From Oegoconia quadripuncta (lineage: Eukaryota; Arthropoda; Insecta; Lepidoptera; Autostichidae), in the NCBI GenBank assembly GCA_949316235.1, contig OX438743.1, positions 19,775,771 to 19,839,770 on the forward strand: a stretch of DNA of 64,000 nt, written 5' to 3'. The translations under genes were made by a program, and so were the position numbers. A model generated the notes under the pieces. That model saw only the letters and a program-made list of their open reading frames with translations, was not told the DNA's origin and made no database searches. This document shows, one piece after another, positions 55,574-64,000 of the stretch. The first letter of the stretch is position 1, and the number at the start of each line of letters is the position of its first letter.

Positions 55574-55667
55574 CGACCTGTTTCGTGTAGTGGTTAGAAT
55601 AGAAACGCTGCCTGTTATACCAAATGGTCGCGGGTTCGAATCCCGCTAGGGGCATATGTTTGTATGC
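55574..55667 (+). mobile_element. SINE-C head fragment
   Basis: GACCTGTTTCGTGTAGTGG, B box GGTTCGAATCCCGCTAGGGG, ending at GTTTGTATG. Body absent. Confidence 0.85.
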
Positions 55668-55776
55668 TGAAAACAGACAGTCATGTGTATAATCGCCTGT
55701 TTTCTCGGGGCTTTTCTCAATTTATTAAGTTATTACTGGTCAGTTTATCATACAAATTAACTGGCAATTCACTTCA

Positions 55777-55925
55777 TTATTTATTTTTGAAGCGCGTGTG
55801 CGTCAGCTCCAACACCATCCTGAGCACACTGGCGGACAGGTGGGACACCGTGATGCTGCGCCACTGGATACGCTTGCACACATCAAAATAGTGCTGATTG
55901 TGCCGCAGCAGTCGTATGGTCCCTT
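55777..55925 (-). CDS. Candidate terminal coding exon of an unknown gene
   Basis: An isolated GC3-rich stretch in AT-rich DNA. Minus reading after a possible acceptor (GATCAG before 55925): GTIRLLRHNQHYFDVCKRIQ, then WRSITVSHLSASVLRMVLEL and THTRFKNK with TAA at 55777-55779, overlapping an AATAAA. The plus strand is also open (VSSNTILSTLADRWDTVMLR, stop 55889-55891). The minus reading is longer in its GC-rich part and on the same strand as the receptor exon, so it could be the 3' end of the neighbouring gene. I do not recognise either peptide. Confidence 0.4.
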
Positions 55926-55929
55926 CTGA

Positions 55930-56352
55930 TCACAGTTTTTATAGAATGAAGTTACTAACTTACTACTATTTATTTTAAGTTACTAACCCATTGGGTATAA
56001 TCCTGAATTAAACGATTTTTATTTTATTTATTTATAATTAAGATGGAACATGTTTGATGCTGATGAGTAGGACTGTGTTGGTTCTAAACAGAAAATATGT
56101 ATGTGTGTGACAATTCATACGAGGTTTTTGTAAAATGTTTTGTAAAATGTATGTTCTCCAATATGTTGTACAATAAAGTGTATTTGTATTGTATTGTATT
56201 GTTTTCAGTCTATATTACTCGTATTATACAAATATTTTCTTTGCAGGCTAACACGGTACAATCATCGATCAACATTCATTTCAGAGCAAGCGTGTTGCGT
56301 CAACCAATGGCATGCCAATATTTAAAAGTTAAATAGACATTATTTATTTTTT
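55930..56352. other. Unassigned, with a LINE-like tail
   Basis: ACAATAAAGTGTATTTGTATTG with TATTG units at 56169-56202 resembles a LINE 3' end (plus). Nothing else recognised. Confidence 0.45.
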
Positions 56353-56447
56353 ATTTTTTTTATGCACGACGGGTTCGTACTTGACCTCAATCACACCTGA
56401 TGTTAAGTGAAGATGAGGTCGAAGGTGGAAGCGTACTGACCCGGAAG
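56353..56447 (-). mobile_element. SINE-A tail fragment
   Basis: T-run, GCACGACGGGTTCGTACTTG, CACCTGATGTTAAGTGAAG, ending GACCCGGAAG. Confidence 0.85.
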
Positions 56448-56506
56448 CGTATTCCAATTAATAATTAAAAAGGGCGTTTAAATTCGCGCCATCGATACAC
56501 ACTAAA

Positions 56507-56818
56507 GCCTCGATGGCTCAGTGGTTAAGACGTGAACCCCCAATTTGGGCGGTATGGGTTCGATTCCCAGACAGGCCATGTACCAATGACTTTTTAAATA
56601 TAATTTAATTGCTTATGTGCATTTATCCGACTGTTCTTAAACGGTGAAGGAAACATTGTGAGGAAATCTGCATTCCTGATAAATAAGAAATTCTAAGGTA
56701 TGTGAAGTCCCCAACCCACATTGGGCCAGCGTGGTGGATTATGGCTCCTACTCCCTCATATACGAGGGACGGCCTATATCCCTGCAGTGGGATGTTTACG
56801 GGCTGATGATGATGATGA
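56507..56818 (+). mobile_element. SINE-D, full length
   Basis: Head GCCTCGATGGCTCAGTGGTT, B box GGTTCGATTCCCAG, CAACCCACATTGGGCCAGCG, end GGGCTGATGATGATGATGA. The acceptor-stem part (GCCTCGATGG) differs from the other copies. Confidence 0.92.
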
Positions 56819-57481
56819 ATCATTAAAATGTCATCACAACGAAAGTAAAACACAAATTTCAAGATAATTACGCTAAGTCACAATATCAAGATCGATCCAA
56901 TTATTATTATCGTTATTAAAATGTCATTACAATGAAGTGAAAAAATAATTAAATCAAGTTACAATGTCTAAATCGAACTGTCAAGAAATATATTTAAATT
57001 AAACAGGCACATTTAAACAAATTGTTTAGTGTCTTAATCTACAAACACACAAGAGGGACAGAAGACTGAAGCAAACAGCCAGAATGACTCCAAACTATCA
57101 AAACGCCATCTATTGTTTCTTTGGAATAACTATTTTCCTCAGGCCTCATTCTTTAATTAGATGTTTGTACGGTAATTTTAAAATTGCTGCTGGCAACACC
57201 GTGCGGGGGCTTAGCGGGTGGCGGAAAAAACTTGCCGACTGACGCTCTACTGATCAAAGCGGCCTGGACACTGGTTTATTTTCCCCTGCCCCGTCTGTCG
57301 GACACCAAAATAGATCGAGTGTATTGCCACTAACGTGCAAACATGTTTTTGCAACGGTATGGATTTTGTCATCTGGATATTGTATTGTTTCTTGATCAAC
57401 GGTCTAGTTATTTAGTAGATGCAGGCAACTGGCCTAAGGGACTAATTTTAACCAGAGAAAAGGCATAATAAGTAATTAATT
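56819..57481. other. Unassigned, with a GC-rich patch
   Basis: 57195-57290 is GC-rich (GCAACACCGTGCGGGGGC and CCCCTGCCCCGTCTGTC) but shows no frame or repeat I recognise. Confidence 0.45.
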
Positions 57482-57766
57482 AAACAACATTGGCTTTAGG
57501 ATTCGGAGGTCGCGGGTTCGATCCCCAGCTGGGTACGTGTTTAAGTACTCGATTAGTTGGTGGTAGGGCAACCACCATCTTATCTGAATCTGCCGCCAAG
57601 CATCAATGTTAATAGCATTGTTGTGTACCGGTTGTCAGAGATAAGATAGCCAGTCCCCCAAATGTGTTGGGAGACTGTGTTGTTGTGGGGGTTTCCGGAT
57701 CAGTACGCTTCCACCTTCGACCTCATCTTCACTTAACATCAGGTGTGATTGAGGTCAAGTACGAAA
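57482..57766 (+). mobile_element. SINE-A, head shortened
   Basis: Starts inside the head at AAACAACATTGG. B box intact. GGTAGGGCATTTTAAATGTCC is shortened to GGTAGGGCAACC, and an extra GGGAGACTGTGTTGTTG lies before GGGTTTCCGG. Confidence 0.9.
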
Positions 57767-57773
57767 TCATTGA

Positions 57774-57848
57774 CATGGCCTGCCTAGGAATCGAACCCGG
57801 ACCTCCCAAATTGGGAGACCGTGTCATAACCGCTGAGCCACCGACAGG
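57774..57848 (-). mobile_element. SINE-D head fragment
   Basis: Complement of the SINE-D head: GGCCTGCCTAGGAATCGAAC, TTGGGAGACCGTGTC, TAACCGCTGAGCCACCGAC. It abuts the tail of the SINE-A at 57766 in opposite orientation. Confidence 0.85.
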
Positions 57849-58218
57849 AGCGTACTCCTATAGGTCTTACAATTAAGGATAATTAGAATGTTTACTGCAA
57901 TCTTACTATAAAAGCTTAGCATTACCATTTTTCTTTTGTTCTGCAAAACATTCCCGTGAGTTTGCATTTTCTTCTCAAATTAGTTTCGTACCGCTTTTAA
58001 CTAATTACAAGCCGGTACACTCTAATTTCGCTAACACGACTGTTGTCGACTCCTATACAATACGAGTACCTACTAGTAGGTATTGCATTTAATTACATTC
58101 TGACATTTGGAGAATGGCCGGATCCAAGCTATCCTGTAACATTGTTGTGGTATTACGGAAGCAAGGCCGAGGCCATCGGTTTTATTACAAGTTAGAAATA
58201 TACGGATATATAATTTCA
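57849..58218. other. Unassigned DNA
   Basis: No feature recognised. Confidence 0.5.
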
Positions 58219-58420
58219 ACCGCCTCCGTAGCTCAATGGAAACAACATTCGGTTTACGATTCGGAGGTCGCGGGTTCGATCCCCAGCGGGTTACATATTT
58301 ACTACTCGGTTTTGTTGGTGGTAGGGCATTTTAAATGTCCGTCTGGCTAGGAAGATGTGATTGAGGTTTCGAGGTAGGTCGAAATAAGATAAAGAAAAAA
58401 CGTTGTGCCTAAAAAAAAAA
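58219..58420 (+). mobile_element. SINE-A with deleted middle
   Basis: Head CCGCCTCCGTAGCTCAATGG and B box intact; then CATTTTAAATGTCCGTCTGGC jumps to a decayed tail TGTGATTGAGG ... CGTTGTGCCTAAAAAAAAA. Confidence 0.85.
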
Positions 58421-58438
58421 CTATATAAACTATACACT

Positions 58439-58672
58439 TGACGACCGATTGGTGTAGTGGATAGTGACCCTATCAGCGAAACCAACGGTTGCGGGTTCGA
58501 ATCCCGCGACGGGTAAATGTTTATATGATGATTACGAACATTTATTCCAGAGTCTTGGATGTTTATATAAATATTTACGTATGTTTATCCGTTATCTAGT
58601 ATCCATAGTACAAGCTTTGCTTAGTTTGGGACTAGATGATTGGTGTAAGTGTCCGAAATATTTATTTATTTA
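58439..58672 (+). mobile_element. SINE-B, full length
   Basis: Nearly identical to 37875-38112: same head, B box, body and ATTTATTTA end. Confidence 0.94.
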
Positions 58673-58736
58673 AAAATACACTAATTGAAAAACAATATTC
58701 ATTTTAAGAATAAAATAAAATATATTTGTATCTATA

Positions 58737-58816
58737 TGTACCCCACTGGGAATCGAACCCGCGACCTCCGAATCGTAAACCCAATGTTGTTTACATTGAG
58801 CCACGGAGGCGGTATA
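58737..58816 (-). mobile_element. SINE-A head only
   Basis: Complement of the tRNA-like head with B box: GGGAATCGAACCCGCGACC, TAAACCCAATGTTGTTTAC, GAGCCACGGAGGCGG. It stops at GTACCCC, the tRNA/body junction. Confidence 0.88.
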
Positions 58817-59137
58817 TTATATCACAGAAATTTGTAATATCTAATTGGACCCCAGTTGTTCCTTTAACCCTCAATATCTCACTACTAGCTACTCATTTCT
58901 AAAACAAAATATTTAGCTTCCGGCATCTCAACTAAAACCAATCAAAATTAGCTAACTTTCAGGAGGTACGCAATTTCAAGTAAACCAAATTAGGAAGTTG
59001 GAACAACCCTTCGGCCGTTAGCATTCTCAACGAAAATTTTTAGCTAGACGAAATAAGATAGATAAAAAGTATTGGAAAAAGTTAGATGATGCGTAATGTT
59101 GGATAAAATATTCGTTTAAAATTAAAAAGGGATAACG
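58817..59137. other. Unassigned DNA
   Basis: No feature recognised. Confidence 0.5.
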
Positions 59138-59216
59138 ATTCTTTATCTTTTTCTCACAACAGGTTAGCACTTGACCTCAATTTCACCTGATACTAAGTGA
59201 AGATGAGGCTAAAGCC
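59138..59216 (-). mobile_element. SINE-A tail fragment
   Basis: CACAACAGGTTAGCACTTGAC, TCACCTGATACTAAGTGAAG, ATGAGGC. Directly next to the full SINE-A below, in opposite orientation. Confidence 0.75.
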
Positions 59217-59220
59217 GCTA

Positions 59221-59568
59221 ACCGCCTCCGTGGCTCAATATAAACAACATTGGGTTTACGATTCGGAGGTCGCGGGTTCGATCCCTAGCGGGGTACATGT
59301 TTAAGTACTCGGTTTGGTTGGTGGTAGGGTATTTTAAATGTCCGCCTGGCTAGCTACCACCATCTTATCTAAATCTGCCGCCAAGCAGCAATGTTAATAG
59401 CATTGTCGTGTTCCGGTAGTCAGAGATAAGATAGCCAGTCCCCCAAATGTGTTGGGGTTTCCGGGTCAGTACGCTTCCATCATCGACCTCATCTTCACTT
59501 AACATCAGGTGTGATTGAGGTCAAGTACCAACCGGTTATGCATAAAAAAAAATAAAAAAAAATAAAAG
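59221..59568 (+). mobile_element. SINE-A, full length
   Basis: Head CCGCCTCCGTGGCTCAATA, intact B box, full middle, tail with CATCATCGACC (for CACCTTCGACC), A-rich end. Confidence 0.93.
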
Positions 59569-59601
59569 GTTGAAGAGCCAACTTATTTGAAGGAATTGTG
59601 A

Positions 59602-59690
59602 TCGCTGGCCAGACGGTCTTTTAAAAATCAAAAACCAAACCGAGCACTAACCATATGTCGCTGGGAAACGAATCCGCAACCTCCGTTTCA
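59602..59690 (-). mobile_element. SINE-A decayed head part
   Basis: GGCCAGACGGTC, CCAAACCGAGCACTAACC, GGGAAACGAATCCGCAACCTC. Diverged like the old copy at 43268-43945. Confidence 0.6.
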
Positions 59691-59693
59691 TCA

Positions 59694-59946
59694 TTTTTGG
59701 TGTATAGTGGTTACAAACGCTGATTGCTATACCAAAAGGTGCGAATCCCGCTAGGGGCATATATTTGTATGATAAATACGGACGTGTGTACCAGAGTTAT
59801 GAATGTTTATCATTTATATATGTACTTATTCACAGAAAAAAAGAATGTATTTGTGTAGTATATCAACCAACTGCATGGTATCCATAATACAAATTTGGTT
59901 GCTTAGTGTGGATGTAAATGGCGCTGTGTGTATGTGCAAAGAAATT
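59694..59946 (+). mobile_element. SINE-C, near full length
   Basis: GTGTATAGTGGTTACAAACGC, B box damaged by loss of GGGTTC (GGTGCGAATCCCGC), body, GGTATCCATAATACAAATTTG, GATGTAAATGGCGCTGTGTG. Confidence 0.85.
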
Positions 59947-59959
59947 TATTTATTCAATA

Positions 59960-60190
59960 GTTTTCCGCCCGCGACTTCGCCTGCGTGGGAATAATTTTAA
60001 AGTGGAAATTTGTTTATCTCGTGGGAACTACTCATTTTATCGGGATACGTTTCAATCCAGGGTTTGTTCTATCTATATACCAAATTTCATCCAAATCCGT
60101 TGATCCGTTTCGCCGTGATTGTGCAACAAACAAATCAACAAACATCCAATCTTTCGCATTTATAATATTAGGTCCTTACTTATGGAATTG
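59960..60190 (+). repeat. Widespread arthropod repeat
   Basis: TTTTCCGCCCGCGACTTCGC, TACCAAATTTCATCCAAATCC, CGTTTCGCCGTGATTG, TTTCGCATTTATAATATTAGG. I know these phrases from many insect genomes; the element type is unsettled. The last block recurs inverted at 33127-33177. Confidence 0.6.
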
Positions 60191-61257
60191 GTGTTTTGTA
60201 TGAAGAATTTCATTAAGACTGTTTTCTCCATACAAACATTTTTGATTTTTTTTTTGGGAACGGCAATACCAAATTTACCTAAACTTTGTGTGTATTATCG
60301 GATAACATTAAGTTAAGTATAGGCAGCGTTAATTTTTAAAAGTAACCGCTTTATAAAAGTTTCAGCGAATCTAAGAAATGATTATGGGAAGCATATGAAA
60401 AGAGCTCTGTTCAAAATTTTTTTAATATGTGATTTAGACCAGAAATTAAAAAATATTTCATGTGAAACCTTAAATTAATATTCCATTTTCCAAATAAAAA
60501 ACAAATTTGGATATAGCTTTGAAAATCGCAGGAATTGGTACATATGATTAACGAAGAAAAAAAACTCCAATTTCATAGGTTGTTGGTGGATATGTGGGGT
60601 TATACCCCCCTCGCACCCAAACAGCTAGATGGATTTTAATTAATGAGGTAATGTTAGATTCGTCGTGACAGTCCAAGTGTTATAGGATAGATTACGTCAC
60701 AAAAAGTAGACCAAAAGTTTGTCATATTAAAAAAAATTGTTCTTTTACTGAAGTACCGTCATAGGAAAGGGCTCATCGTGAGGATTCTGGAAATTATGTA
60801 TTACAAATGAGGTATACTATGCAGCAGTAGCATGCAGTGTGGAGAGCGTCTAAATCATACAGGCATTTCCATCTTAAAACTCCAATTTCATAGGTAAAGA
60901 CCCAATATTTAGATTTATATTTATTTACTGATTAGAAGTTAACATGAACAGAATAGTGTGAGAAAGACTTCTTTACAGTATTACCAAGACAAATGTGATT
61001 TCCGTGTAAGGCGAGATCAGCATAAAATATCAGACATTGTTAATAACAATTACTTAATTAGGGAAGTGGGTTACGGAGTTCGTTAAGGCTGCACGTGACG
61101 GCGCCCCGGGATGCTCCCGGAAGGAGGCTGTTTGAATCTCCTTTCGATAGTAAAATGTAAATTTGTTTTTGTTTTAACTTCCTACGCAAAAATGGGATGT
61201 CCTAAGTTTAATTGAAGTTTATGGCATTCTGTGGTATTATACAGTAGCTTCAAACTT
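60191..61257. other. Unassigned, with repeat S copy 3
   Basis: 60634-60697 is the complement of repeat S (GAGGTAATGTTAGATTCGTCG, GACAGTCCAAGTGTTATAGG). No gene recognised. Confidence 0.5.
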
Positions 61258-61440
61258 CAAGCATTTATTTCAACGTAAGATACATGATATCATTTGTTGA
61301 ATGTCAATTTAAATCTATTGGAAATAAAAAAAGGGCTAAGCATTTTTCGGTCAGTCAGTATGTCCAAGCTTCGGAAAGGGAAATCATCTGTGGGAAAAGA
61401 AGCGGCGCAAGAAACCCACAGGATCATTTTCTTTTCTTTT
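61258..61440 (-). mobile_element. LINE 3' UTR related to the long CR1-group LINE
   Basis: CAAGCATTTATTTCAACGTAAG, GATATCATTTGTTGAATGTC and AGAAGCGGCGCAAGAAACCC parallel the 3' UTR at 25430-25560 (TTTTATTCAATGTAGGATAC, ATCACTTATTGAAAGTC, AGAAGCGACAAGAAACTCC). A related but distinct family. Confidence 0.65.
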
Positions 61441-61455
61441 CATTTTTTTCTTTTA

Positions 61456-61723
61456 GCGTCGGTGGCTCAGCGGTTAAGACGCGGTTTCCCAATTTGGGAG
61501 GTCCGGGTTCGATTCCCACGTAGACCATGTACCAATGAGTTTATAAATTTAATTTAATTACTTATGTGCATTTATCCGACTGCTCTTAAACGTTGAAAGA
61601 AAAAGGCATGTGAAGTCCCCAACCCGCATTGGGCCAGCGTGGTGGACTATGGCCCATACTCTCTCATTATACGAGGGAAGGCCTATATCCCTGCAATGGG
61701 ATGTTTACGGGCTGATGATGATA
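61456..61723 (+). mobile_element. SINE-D, slightly shortened
   Basis: Head GCGTCGGTGGCTCAGCGG, B box GGTTCGATTCCCACG, body lacking the GTGAGGAAACCTGCATGCC part, end GGGCTGATGATGAT. Confidence 0.9.
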
Positions 61724-62074
61724 TCGTAAGAACGATTGAACAGATTTCATCGAAAACTTGTATTTTCGGGATTGTTCTTAACCATTTTTTATGAAAATCG
61801 GTTCAGCTTTATCAAAGATATTTAACTTTTAACACAGTTGCTTTGTATACATACATAAATTCACGAACTTTATCCTAAGTGGCATTGGATATTCCAAATA
61901 AGCATTTGTCTGTTCCAAACATTAAAAATTTTGCAGTTGAAACAACTTCCACAGTTCACCTTTCGAAAATTATACTCAAATTCATACATGGTAGGGTTGT
62001 GAGCCCATCGCCCTTGAAACGTGCAAGTCTGTAGGATATCTTTGGTGGAAAATCCCTTTCTTGCTGTGGGAGTT
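61724..62074. repeat. Dispersed repeat R fragment in unassigned DNA
   Basis: 61935-62050 shares CAGTTCACCTTTCGAAAATTAT, CATGGTAGGGTTGTGAGCCCA and CTTGAAACGTGCAAGTCTGTAGG with 50345-50450. The rest is unassigned. Confidence 0.5.
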
Positions 62075-62241
62075 TATTTTTGTAAATAAATACATATATT
62101 AAAAAAAAAACATCCATAACTCGGGAACACATGTCTATATTCATCATATAAACATATGCCCCGCGCCCGCTAGGGGCATATGTTCGAACCCGCGACCTTT
62201 TGTATAGTAGTCAGAGTTTCTAACCACTACACCAATCAGTG
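62075..62241 (-). mobile_element. SINE-C head half with an inverted scar
   Basis: Body start, then AACATATGCCCC, GCGCCCGCTA and GGGGCATATGTT, then CGAACCCGCGACC and the head. In other copies CCCCTAGCGGGATTCGAACCC runs straight through. Confidence 0.85.
62149..62184. repeat. Inverted duplication at a SINE B box
   Basis: AACATATGCCCC and GGGGCATATGTT are inverted copies. The segment CCCGCTAGGGGCATATGTT is the exact complement of the sequence expected at this place. Confidence 0.85.
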
Positions 62242-62929
62242 AAGTGTTAATCTACTGGATTATTTAAAATTTCACTCATTTAAGCTTGAGTAATTAAAGG
62301 TATACACACACCAGAGCGACCGGTTGCGAGCGATCTGCATCCAACGGCTGTAAATTTATGAGGGAAGCACCACACACACACTTAACTGTGTATATACAGG
62401 TTGTTAAAATAGTATCAGGAAAACTTTAAGGGGTAATTCAGGATCGAGCCTAGTATACAGGAAAAATATTATTTAAATCCATTGTAAGTAAAAAAAAATG
62501 CAATTTAACGACATTCAAACAATGAATGAATAAAAAATTGTGTAATCTTCAAGATATCTTTATCGTTAAGCAATAAAGGACTTAGTTTTTATTACCTATA
62601 AAATAATTTTATTACTATGTGATGTACCTACATGGAATACAATATAAAAACAACACTAATCTACAAATTTTTTGAAATAGGAAAACAATAAAGCCTCATC
62701 CAGAGAAATGCGATATACCGACCGGTCGGCCTGCAATGCTATCATTAGATATCTATTTGTATTTCGAATATGCAGTTCTTCAATGTGAACCAAATATCGT
62801 ATCTATACCTCTAAAGGCTTCAAAGTTATAGTCTGTCTCGATTTGGCACAGAATACATAATACTGTTTTGGGTGAATAATTAAAAATAAAGACACTGCAC
62901 GTTGCAAATATTACAATGTCAAAATCAAA
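62242..62929. other. Unassigned DNA
   Basis: No feature recognised. Confidence 0.5.
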
Positions 62930-63475
62930 AATCATCACACAATCACAGTCAAAAATGCTTTATTTTGTAGGTACACAGAGTACACTTAAAATAGTCAATT
63001 TTACATTTTTTAAGCTACTGCTTGTTCAAAACGCAATTTTCCCCTGAGAAGAACAAGCAAGAAACTCGAAGGGTTGCTCTTTTAAAATCAGGCTTTGATT
63101 TTACATAAAGGTTTTTACATTACAAAAAGGTTTTTATATTTCTTTATTAATTGTGAAATAGCCTGGCATGCGAACGATCTGATTATGTCCAGGGATGATT
63201 ATCATTATAATATACTTTGTTAATAAGTTTCTGTTTTATAGTATCTTTATGTTTATTGAGAGGAAGATTTTGTATATCCACTGGAACCTTATTGAAAAAG
63301 CGTATACATAACCCTTTGAATGAATTACAGACTTTGCGGAGGCGACTTATGTGACCTGCAAGTTTATCTTTATTTCTAGTATTGACATCATGTTTATCAC
63401 TATTTTTCCTAAATGATGCTATATATTTTTTGACATTAATTAGATTTTCAAAAATGTACTGTGATTAAAAGGTTA
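62930..63475 (-). mobile_element. LINE family L, 5'-truncated
   Basis: 3' UTR with GAACAAGCAGTAGCTT (complement), TTTCTTGCTTGTTCTTCTC and AGAGCAACCCTTCG; then the end of the ORF: VQDLPLNKHKDTIKQKLINK, VYYNDNHPW. Further in, KVCNSFKGLCIRFFNKVP-like text. TAGTATTGACATCATG near 63399 is in the same family region as TAGTATTCAAATTATG of the long LINE, so the two are related. Confidence 0.8.
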
Positions 63476-63879
63476 GAATGTTATACACTTTAAACCTATC
63501 TCTAAGTGACACTGCGGGTCTCAATTGATAAATTGTGGTACGCACTTCGAAGTTCTCTTGAAAAGCTACGAGCTACGGATGCACTACGTGACGTAGCAAC
63601 GTAGCGGATTATCATGACGTTTTGTAAAGCGCGACTAGGACTAGCGCCTTTAGAAGATTCCATACCTAATATCATCCAATATAATAATAACAAATTCCAA
63701 ACTGGTCAATTTAATAAATTATTAAGTTTGTCATGTGATAGTTTCCACATACACAATTAGAACTTATTGATTTTCCGATTTTTCATTGCGAGTCTTCGTT
63801 TTAAACATGTAGGCCACCGGCGACTGCCTTCAATTAAAAACAATCGACTATTTGATAATGCATATGTATAAAGATATGG
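63476..63879. other. Unassigned DNA
   Basis: No feature recognised. Confidence 0.45.
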
Positions 63880-63998
63880 CAAACTCGTCTCTCCACCGTA
63901 TTCGCGGTCTGCCACGTTTGCGTCTGGGGGTTGTAGGAGTCCAAAATAGTGGACGCATTTGTCCACAACTCGCACGCCATGCGGCATAAGAGAATAAG
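63880..63998 (-). pseudogene. RTE-like LINE fragment at the window edge
   Basis: Minus reading: FWTPTTPRRKRGRPRIRWRD then EFAIS, the GRPxxRW block of RTE-type C-termini. The element runs off the window. Confidence 0.6.
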
Positions 63999-64000
63999 AG

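Overview
The window is nuclear DNA of an insect, most likely a moth or butterfly. It is AT-rich and crowded with tRNA-derived SINEs, 5'-truncated non-LTR retrotransposons (LINEs), simple repeats and small inverted-repeat elements. There are no operons, prokaryotic ribosome binding sites or CRISPR arrays. The order assignment rests on the kind of repeats and LINE clades present; no barcode gene is available.

The one confident host gene piece is a spliced exon on the minus strand (38714-39525). It encodes the N-terminus and transmembrane helices 1-5 of an A-type muscarinic acetylcholine receptor, with a clear acceptor and donor. Helices 6-7 were not found in the window, so at least most of 1-38713 looks like intron or distal sequence of this gene. 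A second possible coding piece is a short GC3-rich open stretch at 55777-55925 (minus), unrecognised.

The most complete mobile element is a CR1/Jockey-group LINE at about 25400-30110 (minus). It carries ORF1 (coiled coil plus an SGNH-like domain) and ORF2 (endonuclease plus reverse transcriptase). ORF1 ends T_TTA_AAC_TAG, and ORF2 continues in the -1 frame with no AUG before its endonuclease N-terminal motif: a candidate -1 ribosomal frameshift signal. At 30881-32380 there are 300 uninterrupted AGAAT units. These are the 3' tail of a short LINE insertion that split an RTE-like LINE reading frame and left a 7-bp target duplication. At 51235-53294 a GC-rich, 5'-truncated R1-clade LINE is bounded by a 14-bp duplication and has three strong 3' UTR hairpins.

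Working names for repeated families. SINE-A: head like GCCTCCGTGGCTCAAT, tail ending GAGGTCAAGT...GTGCATAAA. SINE-B: head GACCGATTGGTGTAGTGG. SINE-C: head GACCTGTTTGGTGTAGTGG. SINE-D: head GTCGGTGGCTCAGCGG, (GAT)n tail. SINE-B and SINE-C align along most of their length and are sister families. Several further dispersed repeats occur at two or three places here without a family I can name.

Other structure: inverted duplications that look like template-switch scars (18601, 33364, 33396, 62150); a nested insertion inside an RTE relic (35536-35923); a long-inverted-repeat TA-flanked element split by a LINE (3414-4410); and a cluster of four perfect AACCGGTT sites (49953-50632) resembling Grainyhead/CP2 binding sites. 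I found no coherent multi-gene system; the interest lies in the retroelement biology and in repeat-mutation footprints.
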